Shown: piece after piece, positions 15,401-27,600 of the stretch
Numbering within the stretch: the stretch's first letter is position 1
Layout of the letters: each line of letters begins with the position of its first letter
Assembly (NCBI GenBank): GCA_026936325.1
Contig: JAPTHN010000154.1
Coordinates: 62,001-126,000 of the forward strand
Reading direction: 5' to 3'
Length of the DNA: 64,000 nt
From: Platynereis dumerilii
Taxonomy: Eukaryota > Annelida > Polychaeta > Phyllodocida > Nereididae
The notes under the pieces: generated by a model
Databases searched by the model: none
The model's input: only the letters and a program-made list of their open reading frames with translations
What the model was told of the DNA's origin: nothing
Made by a program: the position numbers and the translations under genes

Positions 15401-18400
15401 AATTAAGGAAGTTAAGCTTTATTATCGATTGGTAAATCATCTGTTTGAGATCTTCTTTAAATCTTTTTTAGACGGATCAGTACTGAACGACAATTCAGAC
15501 TGATTACAGTAGCTCAGCCATATTATTGCTTCTCTAATGTTCCTGTTTTTTCCACAACTTCCTCTTCGGGAAAAATTGAGTTTCTACAACCAATTTGCAG
15601 GGTTCTTTGGCATACTGGGATTTCTCTCTCTGTCCGTCTACTGCTGGACTGGCCTCTACAACAGGGCTATAGCTACAGAGCTGCCACCTGCAGGTTTTCA
15701 TGGCAGTTTACGGAGGCCATTGGAGGCATTGGATTGCCATTGGAGGCATTGGATTTCTGTCACTTCCATCTACCAGGGAAATCCGATTGGACCAAATTAT
15801 CCAATAATTTGCATAATTCATAATTACCAGTTCAATGTATTTGTCCACATTGTCCAAGGGTTTCACAGCTCACGATGGCAGTCACTGGGCTTACCCCACA
15901 TCTAACCTCAGGCCCTTAATTTTTCAAGGGCAATAATTGGTCAACAATTCTTGGACTGTCAATTTATTATTCTCCTTGAATTTAGCAAATTAAGGAATTT
16001 ATCAATTCCATGCTTACTCAATAATTCATTAACCTACAAATGTATGCACTTCATGCACACAAATGTATGCACTTCATGCACACAACATAACATCCCTATC
16101 GATAACAATATTTATTGGGCTCAGCTATTTTCAGCAGGGTCCACATGGATGGCCGGGCTTCCGGCTCAGCCATTCTCCAAATTAGTTCCACAACAACGTC
16201 CCGCTCGTCCACGGCACTAGACTACATGGGTATGCAACATAGTTATGGAGTCTATGAGATCAATGGGTGCAACAAACCAACACCGTTCTACAAGACACTG
16301 GCTATGCTGGTTTTGTTGCTCTCTGGCCAAAAGGGGCAAAGTTTTTGCACTAGATAGATCTATACGAAGAACATAACCTTGCTCGTAACACCGTCCAAAA
16401 TGCTTTTCAGATTGGTGATTTATTGGAACCTGCCGGCCAGGAAATCATTTCTCTGAACTTGTGTTCAAGGCTTATACTCCAGACAGATGATTATGGGTAC
16501 ATCCAGCATTAACAGCCTACTTAAAACAGACTCTTACAGCTGGGGGGCAGTTAAACAACTGCTCCTCACCTCCAGGCCTTCTTTCCGTCCAGTTTCACTG
16601 GATGGGCTACGCAGATGGACTCGACAGCTCATGGCAGTTGCAGGGATCGACTTGTCACTTTTCGCCCCTCATTCTATTTACTCGGCTGTCACCAACACAG
16701 CTTCGGCAATTTTGCGTTCCAGGACAATCATAAACGTTGCTGGTTGGGTCTCAACGTTCCTTTTCTCACTACATATTACACCAATCCGGTTGTTAGCTAA
16801 GGCCCCATGGCCTCTGCTATTCTTAGAACACTACTATCATAGGCTTTATATTATGATGTGCTCTATTGCATTATGTTTCCACTACTTCATGATGTCTTCT
16901 ACCTACCTGGGATAGATCACCACGGTGATTCCTGATATTATACTAGAGCTTTCATTCTTCTAGTCCCCATTTCCTTTTATCCTAGTCCTAATTTTGGTTA
17001 CATTGGTCTTCTCGGATTCTACGATTAGCCAGTATTATTTAGCAGTTGCCTTCTACTTCGGCTTAGTCTCCTAGTTTCTCTTTATAGGCATTAAAAACTG
17101 GATAACATTGTCCAACTGATCTCGCATCACCTATGGATAACTGTAACTGTTCTACAGAATGTTCATTAAATCAATCTTTGTTTGAAAACTGTCGTTTATC
17201 TCTCTAAAAAAGGGGGGGGAGAGAAGAGCTATCAATAGGGACCCTGGGGCAGCTTTATCCTGGGTCCTAAATTTGCTCTCAGGCGGTGGAGTCAGTCTCT
17301 AAATTCTCATGGGATACCGGAAGTGACACAATTAACTTGCGAAGTAAAATTTAAGGTTAAGCGAGGACTTACCTGTCCGATGGTTGACCTGGATTTTACT
17401 GAGCTTAATTGTGTCACTTGGTATCACATGCCCTCCCTGCCCATCCCTTGGGTTAGGTTCTGACTCCTCCGACCTGGACTCTAAAGACTGAATTCTGGGA
17501 TGCCGCGTGACGTCATCTCATGTGATACCAAGTGACACAATTAAGCTCAGTAAAATCCAGGTCAACCATCGGACAGGTAAGTCCTCGCTTAACCTTAAAT
17601 TTTTTTTCTATTTCTGGAACTCTGTAGAAGAGGACTTAGATTGGTACTCAGGACCATGGAGGCAGAATCTCATATCTTGTCCACTGTTCTTGTCATCTCA
17701 AACTATTTGAAACTGATCTAGGTCGAAATTGCTTTTCTTTTTATGTTCATCTCGTTAAGAATTCACACGATTTCTTGTATATGCAGGTTTGTCACACATT
17801 TTAAGGCTTTTAACCTATATTTATGAATTTCTGTCAGTTTCAGTATATGTTCAGCCATCTAACTGCCATCTCCAAGATGTTTTTGATAATACTTCACCTC
17901 TGGTTTGGGTTCTGGTGCGATTATCATATTATTATTGTTGCCCCTTGACACCCCCAAAATCAGCCTAAAATTGCTTTCGGCTTGGTTTTCTTTGAATAAC
18001 ATATGTGCTAATTTAACTACATCAGTCGAAGTCGGCAGAAACACCCTTCTCTATATAATAGAAGTGCCCTGTGAGTTTAGAGTCTGTAGCTCTCATACTT
18101 TTTGTGCCAGAAGGAAAGTTGTGACCATTTTGTGAAAATCTCAATTATGCAGGCGTGGGTTTACGTTACTGTAGCTCCTAACTGCCTGCAGGCGGAAGTG
18201 ACCAAAACCCATAAAAAGATTCAGTAGTATACCTACTAAAACTGTGCCAAAAATCATGTCTCTACGTCAAGTGGAAGTTATCCTTTTTTGAAGAAATAAA
18301 AAGTTTCTGGTTCTGTCCCTATTCACCCCCTTGTCCCTATTCACCCCATATTACGGTACCTTCATTGTTGTGATATTAGTATAAGGCATACTCCTAGCAC

Positions 18401-21400
18401 CCTTATTGTGGAATTGTGAAATATAGTGTGTCTGTAGGCCAAGCCTTTTTTGTAATATGTGGCTTGTCAGCATAGGTGTATCGGAGGGGGGGCAGGGGGG
18501 GGCAATCGCCCCCCCAAAAGTTTTGAAACAGTAAGATTTGGGCAATAGGGCTAAAAAATTCGGGCAGATAATTAAATAAAAACTGCCGAAAATGAATGAT
18601 TTCCAGGCAATTCAAATAATTTGAAATATTTATAAATTTAGATCGTGAAATTTGGGCAAATGTTGCTCGCCCCCCAAAAAATCGCGCGCGCCGTACGCCT
18701 ATGCTTGTCAGAGAATTGATCAATCATCTAGATTTTCCAAGAAACAGGTCTTGATGTAAACAGGAAGTGTACATTTATGTAACAAATGAACTGGAGTTAG
18801 TACTTCAATAGAAAGATCATGGTGAAAGATCATGGTTAAGTACAACTTAAGGTGTTATTGTCAACAAGAAATGAAGTTTAAGTTGGTTGGTGGTTGGTCA
18901 GTGACCCAAGACTCAATTTTTCACTTCCAAAATCCAGATGTTCAGTCAGGTGGATTTGTGGTGACAGTCAGGTCAACACACACGTGTTGCAGTCGTGTAA
19001 GGACATAACAGCCCAATAGTGAACAAAAATTAAGATTTCCAAGAAAAGTCAAAAGTACATAATGTGCTGCTCAAGGACAAGGAAAATAATTTGCAAATCA
19101 TCAGACCCGTCCAAAGGTTTTCTCCTTAGCCCTTACGCCTTGCATAGCAAAGACTAAAATTTGAATAAAAAGTCACGAAACAAATCTTTATTAACATGGA
19201 TTCAAATACATCTTTATATACATTGATAACATGCCATTTTACATATTGGCCTTATTATATTACCCATTGAAGAGCAACGTATCAGCCCCAACGCTGCGGC
19301 GACAGTCAAGTAATGATCTTGATATTATAGGGAGGAGCAGCGCGCAATGCTGAGGACTGTGGTTATAACACAGATACAATACATGTTTTAATATGGCATG
19401 GTGTGTAAAACCACTGAATACATGCGAGTTTTTTTGCATAAGCAAGAAAATATTATACTGAATATAAGTTTAAGAGTGCATTTTTTGTAAAATGTGCAAG
19501 AGGTGGGCAATTTAATTGATCTAGCGACATGCACTTGACTTTCATTACTGCAATTTCAAGAAGTATGAGTTTCTGCAAAATGATGGTAAAACATAGCAAA
19601 TGCACTTCATGTGATTGGCTGAGGCCCTGAATTACGTAGCATAAAACTTATTTGAATATCATAAAAACGTGCATCAAGTTCAGTGGACGTGTTTTCTACT
19701 AGCCTTGATTGTTAGTGTTTACCTGCTCAACAAATCCAGCTGCTCACTGAGGCAGAATTACTAGATTTTACACAGCTTCCTACGTTCAACATATGGATTT
19801 GGGAGACGTTTTATTGCTCATTGACCAATCAGACAAGCTGAGAATGCTACGTAGACAGTGAAGAAATTGGCCACAGAAACGCATACTAAGTGAATCTGCA
19901 GTAAGCTTTGAGATAGAATTTCTGTCACTTATCCATGTAGAAAAAATAACGGTGCAAAACCATTTGGTAAAAAAAGGTATGCCCATACATAGCCCAGACT
20001 ACTACATCAGTAATTTAAGTTTTGTCTTTATGCACGGAAGCACAGGGTGAATGCTGAATAACCACGAGAGAACAGGCGCTGGGTGTGCACGTGATAAGTG
20101 CATGGTGGAATCATGTGTGCACTTTTGCACTACAGCAATCCCTGTGTCATAAGACCACCTTTCTGTAGTCACAAAGTGGTCTTTCGAAAGGGTGCGGTCT
20201 CTGATCGGAGTACTGGACCACCAGCACATATTTAACTTCAAAGCTGAGTTACTTTATAGCGAAGAAAGGGAGGCGGTCTTTACCTTAAATCATTCATATC
20301 AAAAATCGGTTAAGGGGCAGTCGAATAATGGAGGGACCACTGCGGCAAAAAAAATCTCTATAATCAACAGTCTTGTCTCAGACGGTCAGACCTCATTTTG
20401 TCTGACCTAGGCCTGTAGAAGTATTCTAGTAAAAGAGCTAAGCATAATAGTGTGCAGTATATTATATGTGAAGCAAAAAATGCATAGGAATGCATACTTT
20501 TTCATGAGGAAGAAGCTATTTAATGACACAATAAACACATCAGATAAATTCAAGAATTGTCCGTGGAATTTTCAAAATTGCCAAAGATAAGAGGAAAAAT
20601 TTATAATGAAAAATATAAAGTAGATTTTGTCAAAGACTAAAATCACTTCATTAAAAAAACTCTTTCAAAATGTTCAACAACTCCTTTATGCAAAGCCACC
20701 AACACCGCCCAATTTCCAATGCAAGAAGGGGTTACTAACGTTAGCTTCGGTGATAGCACTCTAGGCGTAATCGCGGGTCCCTATTAAAAATCCAGCAATG
20801 GCCACCTTGAGGCCTGGACAACAGTTTCAATCATCCTTCACTTCATTGTTGTGTCCTCCTGTCCTAAATGACTCCTAGTTAGCTTTTCAAGTGCATAAAT
20901 AGATGACATTAAACCCCAATCATCCATACGTACAAAGAAGTGTCTAGGAACAACATTTTAAGGTGTTTTTATTTTAATAACACAACATATCACAGTTCAG
21001 TATATTGACCAACCTTTTAATCTTCTTCCAGTGGGAATTCCAAGTGGGCCCCTGCTTAGGAATCGAGATGGGAGACCATTTGTGGATGTCCCGTTTCATC
21101 CTGCACCGAGTGGCCGAGGACTTCGGAATCATCGCATCTTTCGACCCCAAACCGATGCCTGGCGACTGGAACGGAGCAGGAGCCCACACTAATTACAGCA
21201 CCCTCGCCATGAGAGAGAAGGGAGGCATTGAGTGAGTAATATATAATGTACTTCTCTTACAGTGAATTCAAGTCATTCTTGAACCTCATGTGGCGACTCC
21301 TGGTGTATAATGGGAATCTGTGAAGCATGACAACCCATAGCGCTAAGGCCCGGGAAATTGACTCAGGCAGACGGACGGATGGACAGACAGGCTGAAAACA

Positions 21401-22065
21401 GTATGCCCCGTACTTCTCAGGAAGGCGTGAAAAGCTTTACCTCAAACATGAATCGATTGTGTTTCTTAAATCAGTGATAGTGTTTGGGATCAACGCATAC
21501 CAGCCCATCCCGAGATTGAATAAATTTGATCTTCCTTGTAACACTGTGGCTCATCAAAAGTGGGGTGACTTGCTGTGCTAGGAAGTCTTATTTAAGTTAC
21601 AGTATGTCTACCGAAAAACATGAATCAGCAATCATGCATTTTAAAAAATAGGAAAAATAACAGAACAGTGCGATAATGTCTTGATTATATCAGTAATAAT
21701 ACGCTCAATTGAGACTAAATATCATAATTTTCATATCAACTCAAACGTCATTTATAACTTCACTTAATTTTTTCAGGCACATCAACTCTGCCATCGAGAA
21801 GCTCGGCAAGCGCCATCAGATCCACATCGAGTACTACGATCCCCGAGGAGGTGAGGACAACAAGAGACGATTGACCGGTCTCCACGAGACGAGTTCCATC
21901 CACGACTTCTCAGCCGGAGTGGCCAACAGAGGGGCTAGTATCAGAATCCCCCGCCAGGTGGGGCAAGACGGCTACGGCTACCTCGAAGACCGACGACCTT
22001 CCTCAAACTGCGATCCTTACTCGGTCACGGAGATCATCGTCAGGACAACTGTACTCGACGAATAG
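3410..22065 (+). CDS. GLUL: Glutamine synthetase, last five coding exons (5' partial)
   Basis: Makes glutamine from glutamate, ammonia and ATP; in animals a decameric type II enzyme of cytosol or mitochondria. Exons, all with GT-AG borders and matching phases: 3410-3571, 6066-6212, 6688-6815, 21032-21231, 21777-22065 (TAG stop). They encode 307 residues; human GS has 373, so about 60 N-terminal residues are missing. Exon by exon: [11 protein letters not shown]; the metal-site GIEQEYTL and [15 protein letters not shown] and [29 protein letters not shown] and the ATP/glutamate segment [13 protein letters not shown]; then [21 protein letters not shown] and [14 protein letters not shown]. All the catalytic signatures expected in this part are present. 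The first exon begins in codon phase 2. Intron 3 is 14.2 kb and transposon-filled; the others are 0.5-2.5 kb. Identity is near certain; only the 5' end is unresolved. Confidence 0.97.
4647..5125. mobile_element. Foldback (long inverted-repeat) element in GS intron 1
   Basis: Two arms of about 220 nt (4647-4868 and 4907-5125) are reverse complements of each other around a 38-nt loop. The outer ends read GTGCCGCCTGTAAGTAAG and its complement, and the word GTAAGTAAGTGAAAC occurs at both the outer and inner end of the arms. There is no coding capacity. This is a MITE-type non-autonomous DNA element; I saw no clear target duplication. Confidence 0.75.
8111..8723. mobile_element. Non-autonomous TIR element, CTACACTCT ends, TSD TACAT
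   Basis: The left end CTACACTCTAAGAACG and the right end, read in reverse complement, CTACACTCTTGAAAGAAC are flanked by the 5-bp direct repeat TACAT at 8106-8110 and 8724-8728. The interior is rich in AAGAACC/GGTTCTT and GGTGCTT/AAGCACC words, some forming small hairpins. There is no coding sequence. The CACTCT-plus-GGTTCTT style resembles miniature elements known from fish genomes, but I do not assign a superfamily. Confidence 0.6.
9775..9985. repeat. GATGCACCCC-rich short repeat cluster
   Basis: GATGCACC or GATGCACCCC recurs at irregular 15-30 nt spacing from about 9778 to 9880, with CACCCC variants onward to 9960. The cluster ends with CTTAGAGTGTAG, the reverse complement of the CTACACTCTAAG end of the 8111-8723 element, so this may be the right end of a related but more diverged copy. 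Confidence 0.4.
13061..13350 (+). repeat. Tandem pair of tRNA-like (Gly-type) SINE-head segments
   Basis: Two 145-nt units, 13061-13206 and 13207-13350, each start with GGCTGC(C/T)CCAGTGG and contain AGTTGGTAGAGCGCTTGCC, TTCCAC and a B-box-like GGTTCCATTCC or GGTTCAATTCC. They look like the tRNA-derived head of a SINE. The anticodon position would read TCC (Gly), but the stems do not pair well, so they are not working tRNA genes. They lie in the 5' part of the DIRS element. Confidence 0.55.
14718..14802 (+). tRNA. tRNA-Ser(UGA)-like sequence ending in CCA, probable retropseudogene
   Basis: The acceptor strands ACAGTTG (14718-14724) and CAACTGC (14792-14798) pair at 6 of 7 positions, with only the 1:72 pair mismatched. 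The D-arm region is GGCCGAGTGGTTAAGGC; the anticodon stem-loop is TTGGA-CTTGAAA-TCCAA with anticodon TGA; there is a long class II variable arm TGGGCACTGCCCGC; the T arm is ACAGG-TTCGGAC-CCTGT. The sequence ends A-CCA at 14799-14802. Eukaryotic tRNA genes do not encode CCA, so this may be a reverse-transcribed mature tRNA, although three bases can match by chance. It lies within the DIRS element. Confidence 0.7.
17306..17430. repeat. DIRS internal complementary region (ICR)
   Basis: 17306-17349 is the exact reverse complement of the left terminus (12467-12510, 44 of 44 by eye). 17350-17430 is the exact reverse complement of the right terminus (17519-17599, 81 of 81). The ICR therefore equals the reverse complement of right end joined to left end, the arrangement DIRS elements are known to use to template their missing ends on a circular intermediate. 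The 81-nt arms with an 88-nt loop form a strong hairpin. Confidence 0.85.
18471..18703. mobile_element. hAT-type MITE (CATAGG ends), TSD CTTGTCAG
   Basis: A 233-bp element with ends CATAGGTGTAT and (reverse complement) CATAGGCGTACGG, flanked by the perfect 8-bp direct repeat CTTGTCAG at 18463-18470 and 18704-18711. An 8-bp duplication is the hAT hallmark. G- and C-runs lie just inside both ends. There is no coding sequence. A second family member is at 38135-38304. Confidence 0.85.
18712..21031. other. Remainder of GS intron 3; no gene seen
   Basis: AT-rich intron sequence with no recognisable coding region. The only structured item found is a possible TIR element at 20131-20343. Confidence 0.6.
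20131..20343. mobile_element. Possible pogo/Tigger-like MITE (CAGTGGTCCCT ends)
   Basis: The right end, in reverse complement, reads CAGTGGTCCCTCCATTATTC; the left end CAGCAATCCCTGTGTCATAA is a diverged match. CAGTGGTCCCTGCGTTATTA at 7589 is a third, solitary copy of the end. Ends starting CAGT are typical of pogo/Tigger elements with a TA target, but the match is imperfect. Confidence 0.4.
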
Positions 22066-22823
22066 ATCAGAGCTATGAGACGAGATGCGTAATTTTAATT
22101 TCAGTTATTCAAATTTGCCTCAAAATTTGAAAGTATAGTCTGTAAATATATAGGATTCATAATAGACCCCAGGTGGGAATGCTCAATATATAGTCTATAA
22201 TATAAATGATATATGTCATCTTATCCATTTGTATAGATTTATATACTTTGTAAAATTAATTGTATCTGGCAGAATACCTATACATATTAGCTATACATTA
22301 TATAAAATTGCAATTTAAGACCCATACAAATATAGTCATATTGATTCTTGCAATTTGGGTAATTTAGATTGACTAGATTTGCTTTATGACAATGTATAAA
22401 GATATAAATTTCTCTTAATTAGAGAATCCTAATGGGTGTAATTTTTTTATGTTGAAAACCGTGAAGATAAAATGTGTCATGCGGCTTCATGTACATATTT
22501 ATAAAGCTGGAAAAATCATTTATGCAAAGACAAGTCATGTAAAATATTTTTACTTTATAGCTAATTAATTGTACATGAATCATTTTGATAAAAAATATTT
22601 CATTTGTGACATTCCTTTATATTATATTAAACCATGCGCAATTTAATGAAATCCATTGAGTTAATTGGATTTACGTTGTTGGAATTTGTTAAAATGTGAA
22701 GAATTATACGTGTAATCATTGTTATTTGTTGTTATTTGTTTTAGTTACAGAATACTCTCAACTTACACGTATAATGTGTATGTAGCAAACTATGCAGATG
22801 TATGTAGTATTACATTTTGTAGA

Positions 22824-22829
22824 AATAAA
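22824..22829 (+). promoter_or_regulatory. Poly(A) signal for glutamine synthetase
   Basis: AATAAA 759 nt after the GS stop codon, at the end of an AT-rich non-coding 3' UTR (22066 to about 22850) and just before a microsatellite. Confidence 0.6.
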
Positions 22830-22907
22830 GTATTTTTGTACCTCAATTTGGCGTTTCTACTTTTTCCTATAGACAGGAAGCAATGAAAAGACAATTGTAT
22901 TATTGAA

Positions 22908-23030
22908 TAGACAGATAAATAGACAGATAGATAGACAGATAGAAAGGTAGATAGATGGATAGATAGATAGATAGATAGATGGATAGATGGATAGATAGAT
23001 GGGTAGATAGATAGATGGATCTATGAATAG
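22908..23030. repeat. (GATA)n microsatellite
   Basis: An imperfect ATAG/GATA tetranucleotide array with GATG and GACA variants, immediately downstream of the GS gene. Confidence 0.95.
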
Positions 23031-24681
23031 AAAGACCTATATCTAAGGCTTCGGATAGCATTGTACTGTGTAAGATATGGAAGGTACGTGGGAGAGAGCT
23101 CTGAGAGCCGGAGTCCTCAACATGTTACCAATTTACCCTGTGTGAGGGATAGATTTTACATGCCCAGCACAAACACTGATACGAGGGCCACCAATTTTGC
23201 GTCACATCCGGACAACATCCACTAGGATTTTGTTCATGAAGGTCCGCTGAAAAGTGTGAATATCCCCAATCAAAAGGAATCCAAGGCTATGAGAGCTTAT
23301 GAGGTTGAGTCTTAGCCTTCTCTTGTGTAAGGGCTGTGTCATACACGGTATGATACACCAGATGGTGCTTTAGTAGGCTTAAGCCACTTTGTATTTTATA
23401 TTCTTCAATGCAACTCATTGGAAACTGTGATCAGAAGCCTGTTGAGAGAAGGAGGTTCTTTACACAAAGAGGAAATCCATTGAGACTGTAAACCATACAA
23501 TGGGTCTTCGGCTTCTTGTTTCATTGAAAAAGTGTTGATTGGTTCACTGTTGACTCTCATTTGCTCAGCCATCATCTGGTCATAATAAATCAAAAATATA
23601 TAATAAACTGTTGCAGACATTTTGTTTTTCAAAGACCTAAATTTGTGAAAACAATGAGGCACACTCCAAAATTTATGCAAGTTAGGCAATACCAATTAAT
23701 TTTCACAGATAATTTTAAATGGGGATCATATTGATCAAAGAAAAACATGTCAGTAGTTAAAGTCAAAAGGAGCCATGTTAGATCATTTTAATTGCCATCT
23801 TTAGCTCTTACACTAATAAAAGATATATTAAATCCTGGTTTAAATATTAGATTCATTAGTTTTGTGGAGATTTACTACCTAGACATTACTGGAGATCATA
23901 ACTTACACTTACAGGTAGGCCTCTTACATCAAGAGACTGATCTAAAAGTCACTTTTATTTGACTTGGGAGGCATTTACAATTCAGTCTCAATAATCACTA
24001 TCCACAACACATCAGTCAAAGGTTCTGTATACACAAAACATGAAACCATACAACATTCAACAAAATTCACAAGGTCACTGTTTATGGCTATCACAGACAT
24101 CTCGTGATGAGAGGTCCATAAAACCATGATTGCAGTGCTATGTCAGCACCTGTATCATAACCTGTGTTTTAATGGCGGAAATTGGCCACAGTTTAACTAG
24201 GGGTTTACAAACAATTGGTCACGCAATACTATTAATAGGAATCATCATCAAGTGCCAAGACTTGAGTGGCATTCACTTTAATGCTTGTGTATCACTAGGA
24301 AAGTCACTGGACATGCATTTGCGTGGAAGGTCGTGACATGGGAATGGCCCAGACACTGGATTGAACAATGTATTGAAATCACCCATAATCATAACAAACC
24401 GGAACATTTTGGACTCACCTATTTGTTCAAACAATGCATATCCAATCATTTCAACTGACTGGTGACATCAATATGGATTTCTGGATACAAATTGTATCTC
24501 TGACCTTAGTCTTATCATAACACAAATGGAGTACTTCACTAATTGAGGACATCAAAAGAGTTTAACTTTTCATAAGATATGGAATTATGACAATGAAGAG
24601 GCACTCTGGATGTACATGAAACCACACGATCTGATTTAATCATTTTGGAATATAACCCTGGATTTTACCTCTTATTGCATC
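23031..24681. other. Intergenic; no gene seen
   Basis: No coding region or clear repeat recognised. It must contain the promoter and 5' UTR of the secreted-protein gene starting at 24682, but I saw no convincing TATA box. Confidence 0.5.
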
Positions 24682-27600
24682 ATGAGACTTTACTGGATTT
24701 CTGTTATTCTAACTTTCCTAATCGCCATCAATGTCCCCAGTTTGCATTGCCAAGATGGTTACTTGGAAGGAGGAGGGTCCGATTTCCAGATGACCGTTTT
24801 AAATGCCGCTGCTCAAACTCGCCAGTTCAGAGATCTTGATGATTACGATGATGCTGATCCGGAAGATGACCGGAGGTTCCTCGAACCGGCGACCTACGAG
24901 TTTGACCTCCAGGATCCAGGGTACGACCCCCAGCAGACGGTCAAGGTCATGATGGACGATCCAGGCAAGAAGAAGAAGAAGAACGTTCCAGGTCAGGTTG
25001 AAGGTTATGATAATGAGATGGATCCAAAATATGACCAATGGGGACAGCTAGACACAAAAGAAAACAGGAACCAACAAGGACAAGAAAGGGCTGACAGGGG
25101 GCAAAATGGAGATTTCAAAGATCAAAATTGGCTGATACACAAAGACAGCAAAGAGAGAAGAGGATATGGAACAAAGTATATTAACCAAGGAGGTCCAGAG
25201 GCAGAAATGACTTATCAGAAACAAGGCAGATATCCTCCTGAAGAAAAATGGATGGAAAATGGAGAAAGGGATTATAATTACAAGAGAACTTTTCCTTCAG
25301 ACCTTGGATTCAACAAGAAGTCACAGGATTATGAATGGGGTCAATTTACCAAAAAGCCTCATGGTTATGAAAGTAGTCAAAGACTTTCTGGCAAAAGTAC
25401 TAATGAAGACTTTTCTAGAGACTATGAAAATTCCATTTTTAAGAAGGATAGAAACCGAGAGAAAGGATATTTCTCAAAGAACAGGTGGTTCACCAAAAGG
25501 GATTATGGTAAAACGATGAAGTACGGAAAGACTACGGACGACGATCAGGATGTCAGATCTGGAAAAATTAAAAATCAAATATCCAAGGAAGCTGACAAAA
25601 ATCCTTGGATCCTGCCATTCAATGTTCATGCTGGAACTGGATTTGGCCACAAAGAATCAGACAATGAGACAGAAAAAGATGATACATTGAATGATCCCAT
25701 TCTGATTAATGAGAATTATGACGCCCTGGAGGCGGCTTTAAATTGATCCATTGTTAGGAAGGTCCAGTCCACCAGGTGGCAGTATAGAGCAGACAACTGA
25801 ATATCCAGCGACAACAAACAAGCCAGAATTTGTCACCACCAGGGGGATTGAGGGATATAGAACAACAATGGACTACACCACCACCAGAGGGAGTGCAAAT
25901 GATTTTAGAAGTGCAGGCAGCAGCCTGAGAATGGCTGACAAGCAAACCCTCTTTGAGCACGAACAGAACTGGCACAGTAAAGGAATGAGGGTCGTTAAAG
26001 ATGCCGGTTCAATGAGGAACAGCATAGTTGGGGGAGATGCTTTGAATCACTTTAAGAAATCAAAAATAATTGACATTCGTTCGCAAAGATCGAGTGCCCC
26101 TCGTAACATTTACAAAAAAGAACAATTCAAAGGTTATCTCAAACCTCAAGCTCCGCTCAAAATGGGCCTAGATGGTAACTACAAGATGCCAGTGTTATAC
26201 ACTGTTGAAGACCTCATACAAATGAATAGAAAGTCGAAGGCATATATTCAAGAATCTTCCCAAGAAGAACGTCCAAAGATGCAGCCAACACACGGTTACC
26301 CAAATACTCCACCAAGGAATCCCCCTCTAAAGCAAAAGAAGGAATGGTATTCACCCAAAATAGCTCAACAACTGCAAGTCATGGAAAAGTGGCAAGAGGA
26401 ATTCATGACCACCCCTCCGACTCTATTCGCATCCCAAGAAGAGAACAACAGGCATTACCGGAGGAAGGTTCTGTCCAATCACAGGATAGAGAACATTCCA
26501 AAAATATTGCAGTTCAGTCGTAAAACAACAATTTTTCCCCTGGCAGCAGAAATCAATAAAGAATCGGGCTATAATCAATCGGATGACACAACATCAAACA
26601 AAAGTGCTGAGGAAAAGAATGTGATCCTAGATTTTGCCAAGAAAACTGTTCAAGGAGTTTATTCTCTTGATGAGAGTAACAAAATAGATCAAGAACCCGA
26701 ATCGGTCCAAGCAGATGTAGAAGAAGATGTAAAAGAAGGAAATTGGGGATATGCTTATTTCAGAAAAGATGACGACAATTTATCAAATTCGAAAGTTGAA
26801 CGACGTAATGAAGAACAGTTTGGTAGGCCTGCGGATTATCCTATATCATCAATGGAAACAGATCCAGAGCTAGTTAGAGATTTTGAGACAGATTTACAGC
26901 CTCCAGAATCAAGACAAGGATTTTTACCAGATCTGAGATCTGAGATGGACAATGGCGGCGAAGAGACCTTAGAGGAAAAGAACAGGTCTCGGTCTATATC
27001 TACTGAGAAGTACAGCAAAGAATTATTCAAATCTGATGATGTCGATAAATCGAACATTGGTGAAAAGGCTGATTCATCCAAAATCATAAAGATGGATGAA
27101 AAATCTGTTAAACAGAAGAAAACTGAGAGCAAATTAAATGTTAAGCGGGACATCAAAGTAGCGTCAAAAGTTTCAAAGAAGGTTACAGTCAGAACTTCAA
27201 CCTTGAGGCGTACGACAGGAAAACCGTTCAAGACAACTACAGGTAAACCTTCTAGAAAAACAAAAATTAAGCAAAAACAGCAACAACAGCCAGCCTATGA
27301 AGACATGCGATCGGACGAACTCATCCCGGCCAACAGCAAAGAGGATCTTGTTGCTTTCAAGGATGAAGTCACATACGAGAAATCAGGCAAGCCCAAAACG
27401 AACGTCATGAATGTGAGGGACTTCCTAGGATGGCTGCAGACCGCTCTGATATCAGTCAACCCTGACAAAAGCAAAGAAAAGTTGCATAAACAAGACGATC
27501 TGAGAAGTAGAGAGAACTTTGGCGAAGAAATTTCAGATTCAGAAGAAATATTTTCATCAGGTGAAGTTCCATCTGATTTTGACCATGGCGGCAAATATGA

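Larger units (their letters stand above)
12467..17602 (+). mobile_element. DIRS-type tyrosine-recombinase retroelement, broken, about 5.1 kb
   Basis: The left end begins TTTTACTTCGCAAG and the right end finishes CTTAACCTTAAA. Both termini contain ATGAGATGACGTCACGCGGC in opposite orientation, that is, inverted terminal repeats. An internal complementary region lies just inside the right end. Short fragments of DIRS proteins are recognisable: a reverse-transcriptase-like start near 14.1 kb, and near 16.6 kb a tyrosine-recombinase-like segment with LRRWTRQL and APHS. The order gag, RT/RNase H, recombinase fits the DIRS1 group. The copy is heavily broken and cannot make its proteins; there are many breaks. 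No target-site duplication is seen, as expected for a recombinase-integrated element. It sits inside the 11944-18362 element and so is younger than it. Confidence 0.75.
11944..18362. mobile_element. TIR DNA element (GGGGTGAATAGGGACA type), split by a DIRS insertion
   Basis: The left end, starting AAGGTACCGTAATATGGGG at 11944, is matched by its reverse complement ending at 18362. The subterminal motif GGGGTGAATAGGGACA occurs five times: 11960 (+), a head-to-head pair near 12124 (-) and 12147 (+), and 18315 and 18333 (-). Without the DIRS element inside it the element is about 1.3 kb and shows no transposase, so it is probably non-autonomous. The flanks read AATAA and CATTG with no clear target duplication beyond a possible TA inside GGTACC. 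The superfamily is not assigned. Confidence 0.6.

Noticed and set aside
25600-25800. A short intron joining the two frames of the first secreted-protein gene
   Set aside because: No convincing donor and acceptor pair in the correct frames; a one-base shift is simpler.
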